Below, piece after piece: positions 8,558 through 11,782 of a stretch of DNA of 11,782 nt (position 1 is its first letter; each line of letters starts with the position of its first letter). The translations under genes were made by a program, and so were the position numbers. The stretch spans positions 1,511-13,292 of the forward strand of contig NW_013654823.1 in assembly GCF_000499385.1 (NCBI RefSeq). Reading direction: 5' to 3'. The notes beneath the pieces were generated by a model. That model saw nothing but the letters and a program-made list of their open reading frames with translations, was not told the DNA's origin and did no database searches. The stretch comes from Eimeria necatrix (lineage: Eukaryota; Apicomplexa; Conoidasida; Eucoccidiorida; Eimeriidae).

Positions 8558-8604
8558 TCAAACTGCGGAGTTTCAAGGAGGCGCTTGGTAATGGCAATGC
8601 AAAT
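8512..8604 (-). other. exon-like block 1 of the decayed minus-strand gene
   Basis: Thirty codons between a TAA and a TAG read ICIAITKRLLETPQF, then an aromatic and methionine-rich stretch ending GYRTISLL. The last 20 bases (8531-8512 on the minus strand) begin with GT and end in TTTCCCTGCTTTAG, a good acceptor. The reading then continues in block 2, either after removal of this 20-base segment or after a one-base frameshift. Confidence 0.4.
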
Positions 8605-9209
8605 TTAGCAATGCTCAGTAACTGGAAAGGCGTAAAATCAAGGTAAAAATTTCCACACGCCCAGCGAACAGGATTCAAAGTGCTAGCCCACGGAAACTGA
8701 CGGACTCACATCGCTTCATTCTAGCCCCGGCACTGCTACTCCCAACCTTGTTTCTTCCTCAATATTCCTTTGCAGTATTTTTGATCAGGTATCAGTATGA
8801 GTGCAGCAGCTGTATTACATACTAGTGTAGCTCATGGCTTCCTGAAGTCTTCGATTTGTTGGTGTCGAATGCAATTATGTCTTCGGCCTAGGTGAGCTTT
8901 TTGAAATGGCGAACCACGGGAAGAGCTCTGTGGCTTTACAGATACATCACGCGAAATAAATGCCGGCATAATGCCACGTACGTCAGTGCATTGTGAGACA
9001 TTGCACGCTGGCCCGCATTACCACGCGTGCAAACATGCTGCCATCAGAAGACGCCACAATGGCTGCATCAATTTCACAACATTGAATCGTTCCCTGCCTG
9101 TCGCACACTTAGCCCGTGCAGTTACCCAACAATGGAGCGGTCTGAATTTCCCCTGGTGCTACTCCTTTTCTTTAGGTCGTTTGAAACTACAAGACACAGT
9201 GAAAAATAA
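8605..9209. other. no firmly supported gene
   Basis: A GTGAGT at 8709-8704 on the minus strand is a candidate donor for an upstream exon of the decayed minus-strand gene, but the sequence before it (8710-8770) does not give one clear frame. Plus frames open at 8971-9249 and 9027-9209 overlap each other. They could be 5' sequence of the transposon to the right, or chance. Confidence 0.4.
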
Positions 9210-10256
9210 ATCTACACGAAAAGGTACAACTTCAAAAAGCGTCGCTTGACTGCACGGCTTTTGCGTCACCCACGCGAATGTTTCACAGATTGTGAAGGAA
9301 AACTACCATCGGCCTCAAAGACAACCGACACTGCCCTCGGCTTCACGCTCGCTCTTCTCCAAACGCCAGTTTCAAAGCGCTTGACGAGATTCGGGTTTTG
9401 TAAGCCCGCTGCGGTTGTCTGCGAGCTGGAAGACCTTGTCAGGAAGGCTTGATACGAAATGCATGCCATTCCTGGAAGATGTGAGAATGCTTTCTTTTGG
9501 TGCTGTTGCCAATATTTGTGCCGACAGAGACTTCGCTCTTGTGAGTTGCGTGTGGCTCAGCAAGTATGTATTAGTCTAGCCCTAACGTGCCCATGCACCA
9601 AAGAGAAATTTGCGCAGTGCGTTTGACGCGCAGCGGGAGTGCAAACGTGTGGGCCCGGTTTTTGTAGAGCACTGCGGAATGGCTCACATAGGCTGAATGC
9701 CTTCGATATGATATTTATGTTCGGAGCAATCAAAATGCAACGGCCCATAATGCGTTTATTGCCGTGAGCACTACAGATAGGGACGTGCATGCATGGTGAT
9801 ATGGCATAAAGAGGCGTTCACTGCGTCAGCAAAGGACGTGCGGCTCATGCAAAGCCCGTGCATGGGGCCACGGCGAAGTCGACCATTCTGCATTTTCGGA
9901 TGCACTTAGTGATGCAGTATTTTGTGATGCAGGACGTGCGCGATTGAGCAGCGCCGAAGCAAAATACTTCATTTCAAGCACTTCCTAATCATTTCTCGAC
10001 AAATGTAGGGTGCTTCACACTGAGCATCTGGCAGCTGGGCTGCAGTTTGTGTCGTTGGTTGGTGCGGGACCGGTGCTCCTTCTGGATAGCCGACAAAGCA
10101 GCGAACCTCCCGTGTCGTTACAACTGCAGAGGCCAAAAAATGCGCACCGTACGGCAATGTGCTCACACTGACGTGTTGGTATCCAAACACGAATTGCAGC
10201 AGCATTGCAGTCCACCAGCACTGCAGTTGCGATTACTCCCCGAGTCCACTGATTGA
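9210..10256 (+). pseudogene. broken PIF/Harbinger-like DDE transposase
   Basis: PIF/Harbinger transposases cut and paste their element using a DDE catalytic triad. Readable pieces, in order, are: 9381-9440, LTRFGFCKPAAVVCELEDLV, like the N-terminal RF segment; 9463-9576 (next frame), with ADRDFALVSCVWLSKYVLV at the helix-turn-helix position; 9661-9690, FVEHCGMAHIG, like the G-M-P-H-V-x-G run before the first Asp; 9814-9850, TASAKDVRLMQSP, like GSxHDxRxxxxSP with the second Asp (9835-9837); 10035-10064, LGCSLCRWLV, like LGDSxYPLCRWLV minus three residues; 10116-10190, RYNCRGQKMRTV then LVSKHEL, like the YNxRxxxxRxxVE block. From LGCS to the Glu position is about 37 residues, as expected; from the second Asp to LGCS is about 41 residues too long. 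The first Asp and the Glu are not readable, and stops and two frame changes are present. It is certainly dead. The comparison is from memory. Confidence 0.5.
9381..9420 (+). repeat. transposase N-terminal repeat, copy 1 (partner 11743-11782)
   Basis: Forty bases encoding LTRFGFCKPAAVV match 11743-11782 at 34 positions. All six differences are transitions (G/A or C/T) with no gaps. Confidence 0.85.
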
Positions 10257-10379
10257 TATTCATGCACAAGGCGAGCCAAGTTTTTTAGAGTGCGCAAAGC
10301 TTTTTCTAGAGATTTGGGCGTTTGCGAACGAGCACTGCTGCGCACCAGTCGAGTCTAATTGCACACCTTGTGGAACTAG

Positions 10380-10643
10380 CTTGTCAGGTGTCCAGGAAGC
10401 CTGCCTGCAGCTTACCTGCTAGACAGGCTGCATTGTCGCGTTGCGAGCCACTATTTTCCAAGAGATGAAAACATAGTCTGGCATTGTGACGTCGCTAGAA
10501 GGCAAGTGGACGAGCAGTTCTTAGTGCAGAGGAACGCTCGGCATTGCAGTGCTGCGGCTTTTTCGGATGATGGCGTTGTCGTCAGCCGTCTGGTGGCCGC
10601 GGCAAGCAGCATCATGCGCAATGTTTCAAAATTGGGTGTTCTT
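10380..10643 (+). other. unassigned open stretch, possible exon
   Basis: A frame of 88 codons without ATG start lies between TAG at 10377 and TGA TGA at 10644-10649. It contains SHYFPRDENIVWHCDVARRQ and ends SSIMRNVSKLGVL, and has a balanced composition. The same frame continues after the two TGA codons with few stops to 11081. It is in the frame of the transposase C-terminal piece. It could be the transposase C-terminus, an N-terminal exon of the following SANT-like gene, or unrelated sequence. A candidate acceptor is CCTGCTAG near 10421. Confidence 0.35.
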
Positions 10644-10926
10644 TGATGAGCTGTATGCTGCATGAGCAGACTGGGTTCAGTGGTGGAAGGCGTGGTGCTT
10701 TTCCTTCATTTTTTCTGGATTAAGAAGGGCAACGAGATCCAACTTCGACGTTTATGCGATTTTGCATAGATTGTGGTTTTTTTCCCTTGTTTCCTGCATT
10801 ACGGGAACTGCTTGCATTATTGCCGAGAGTTCATTTATCAATGGGTGATTTTCAGCCAAGGATGTTCCATGCTGAGCTTGGCCAGATTTCACTCTGAAGC
10901 AACACATGTGTCATTGGGCTCCTTTC

Positions 10927-11337
10927 AGCATCAAACATCAAGAGAGCGTTGTCCGAAAAACATTACAGGCGTTTGTGGGGCATGGGGAGAAACAGCATGC
11001 AATGATGGAGGAGGCTGGGTATGTGCAAGCGAGTCCACAGTTTCGGCTCAATATGGCCAATTCCAAGCCGCCGGCAAATGAGCGTAAAGCGAGCGTTAAG
11101 CGAAAAGCTGAGTATGAAGGGCATGCGCAGGGCGTGTGAATACAAATAGTGCAGTGATGAACTAACAAGCTTTTTTCCCAGAAAGACTAGATATTGGGTG
11201 GAAAGGCGCGAGATATGGTCTCGAGCAGTAGATGAAGTTGTGGAATGTCTGCCTTGATCGTGCTGGAAGTATCCAAGACTTGCACTACAACAGAAAGTGT
11301 GTAATGTTTTGGGAAACAGAGTATCGTGACGCAGTAA
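10927..11337 (+). pseudogene. Myb/SANT-like (trihelix-type) DNA-binding protein remnant
   Basis: A plus frame open from an ATG at 10906 to TGA at 11137 reads ESVVRKTLQAFVGHGEKQ, then MMEEAGYVQASPQFRLNMAN, then a Lys/Arg-rich tail. The order amphipathic helix, M-x-x-x-G-Y-x-x-(S/T)-P-x-Q-x-R-x-x-x-x-N is that of the last helices of Myb/SANT-like domains, which bind DNA and in PIF/Harbinger elements help the transposase reach the ends. A strong acceptor TTTCAG at 10923-10928 could open this exon. After the splice-like site at 11181 the reading continues as RYWVERREIWSRAVDEVVEC (about 11188-11247), then in another frame as LDRAGSIQDLHYNRKCVMFW to a TAG at 11350-11352. The frame change suggests decay. 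The Myb/SANT assignment is an inference from pattern. Confidence 0.4.
11159..11181 (+). other. textbook 3' splice site: branch point, pyrimidine tract, AG
   Basis: GAACTAACAAG carries the branch-point consensus CTAAC and is followed directly by CTTTTTTCCCAG. Possible donors are GTAAAG (about 11084) and GTGTGA (about 11134). The first, with phase 1, gives an intron of about 98 bases, joining the SANT-like frame to a frame that soon meets TAG. The phases do not settle the gene model. Confidence 0.5.
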
Positions 11338-11352
11338 ATCAGGAAGCGTAGG

Positions 11353-11742
11353 TTGAGGGCGCGTGGATAGGGCAAACGCAGCCTGAGCCAAGGAACGGGC
11401 GGCGCAGATGTTTCATGTGAAGGAATTGAATTTGGGTGGGCGAACGCGCTCGGCATTTGTTTCGGAGCGCTAGCATGCAGACTGCCTTGATATTGACCTC
11501 TGCCTCCCTCTGAACAGTTTCCGCAGGGTCCACCAAATCAACACCGATACGGACAAAGTGACCCTTTGCATATTGCAGCTTTCAGCACTTTGCGTCACAC
11601 TGCTTTTTACGCCGTGTCGACAGGCTTAAAGACGAGCGCGACTAAGGCGACATAAGCATTGCCTTCACCGTAGAAGCGGCAGCCCTAGTTCGTCAGGTAA
11701 ACAGCCTGGACGGATTATTGGCAAGGCTCGCGGCAGCACATT
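11353..11742. other. spacer between the two transposon copies, nothing recognised
   Basis: Between the SANT-like remnant and the second RFGF repeat copy no coding frame is convincing. This spacer should contain the right end of the first element and the left end of the second. TTTGCGTCAC (about 11591-11600) also occurs upstream of the first copy (about 9261-9270), at a different distance from the shared 40-base block. Confidence 0.4.
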
Positions 11743-11782
11743 TTGACAAGATTCGGATTTTGTGAGTTCGCTGTGGTTGTCT
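11743..11782 (+). repeat. transposase N-terminal repeat, copy 2, cut by the window end
   Basis: Encodes LTRFGFCEFAVVV in the same orientation as the copy at 9381-9420, with which it shares 34 of 40 bases. The match runs to the last base of the window, so it very likely continues outside. A second element copy about 2.36 kb downstream is implied. Confidence 0.85.

Larger units (their letters stand above)
7795..8604 (-). pseudogene. decayed multi-exon gene of unknown function
   Basis: Four protein-like blocks lie in order on the minus strand: 8604-8512, 8557-8211, 8110-7994 and 7905-7795, the last ending in TGA. All have a mixed, soluble-protein composition rich in charged and aliphatic residues, unlike the chance frames around them. 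A GTGAGT donor follows the second block (8210-8205) and a pyrimidine-rich TTTGGTCTCAG acceptor precedes the last. Against a working gene, the first block must change frame to join the second, the second holds two in-frame TGA codons (8443-8441, 8407-8405), and the block 2 to block 3 and block 3 to block 4 phases do not join cleanly with the best splice sites. Extra small introns could explain part of this. I do not recognise the family. A further GTGAGT at 8709-8704 hints at an upstream exon that I cannot define. Confidence 0.5.
9210..11337 (+). mobile_element. decayed two-gene DNA transposon, PIF/Harbinger-like
   Basis: The plus strand carries a broken transposase-like region (9210-10256), an unassigned open stretch (10380-10643), and a Myb/SANT-like region (10927-11337). 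A DDE transposase plus a Myb/SANT-like DNA-binding protein is the usual gene pair of PIF/Harbinger elements (family knowledge). The start of a second copy at 11743-11782 shows that the sequence is repetitive. Ends are not defined: I could not find terminal inverted repeats or a 3-base TWA target duplication by eye, so the coordinates cover only the recognisable coding remains. Other DDE superfamilies, or a chance resemblance, remain possible. Confidence 0.45.

Noticed and set aside
9969..10269. Overlapping minus-strand open frames of 78 and 84 codons
   Set aside because: They are shadows of the plus-strand transposase C-terminal block and are Cys- and Arg-rich without motifs.
10963..11391. 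142-codon open frame on the minus strand
   Set aside because: It is the shadow of the SANT-like plus-strand segment. Its composition is dominated by Leu, His, Ser, Arg and Thr and has no motif.
1350..11480. Several GCATGC motifs, e.g. 1352, 9462, 9787 and 11473, resembling a known coccidian promoter motif
   Set aside because: They are scattered without relation to gene starts, and the hexamer is expected by chance several times in 12 kb.

Overview
This window looks like gene-poor nuclear DNA of a eukaryote. A 0.62 kb array of degenerate CCCTAAA heptamers lies in the middle (5493-6116). CCCTAAA/TTTAGGG is the telomere unit of coccidian apicomplexans (Toxoplasma, Eimeria, Sarcocystis), and also of most plants and some other alveolates and algae. 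The exon-like blocks are short, with GTGAGT donors and pyrimidine-AG acceptors. A coccidian or related alveolate with a repeat-rich genome is my best guess, but the sequence does not prove it. No rRNA, tRNA, CRISPR or bacterial operon features were seen, and non-ATG 'bacterial' ORFs should be ignored. Layout. 1-5492: no convincing gene. It holds an AT-rich patch (about 2115-2300) and at least three pairs of decayed dispersed repeats (110-164 with 4101-4195; 963-977 with 1451-1465; 3465-3660 with 4597-4678). 5493-6116: telomere-like array, oriented as if a chromosome tip lay to the left although 5.5 kb of ordinary sequence lies there. 6117-7116: nothing supported. 7117-7536 (+): a possible small gene or first exon with one membrane segment. 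7795-8604 (-): a chain of exon-like blocks with splice signals but also in-frame TGA codons and a frame change, most likely the remains of a multi-exon gene. 9210-11340 (+): a mosaic of protein-like segments in changing frames. The first part (9210-10256) reads, in order and with mostly correct spacing, like a broken PIF/Harbinger-type DDE transposase. The last part (10927-11337) reads like a Myb/SANT (trihelix-like) DNA-binding protein, the usual second protein of PIF/Harbinger elements. The final 40 bases (11743-11782) are a second copy of the transposase N-terminal RFGF segment, differing from the first copy only by transitions. How the parts work together: if the reading is right, the right side carries dead two-gene DNA transposons in tandem or clustered copies, beside a decaying cellular gene and an internal telomere-like tract. 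Nothing here forms a clearly functional operon or pathway. Family assignments rest on remembered consensus patterns, not on a database search.
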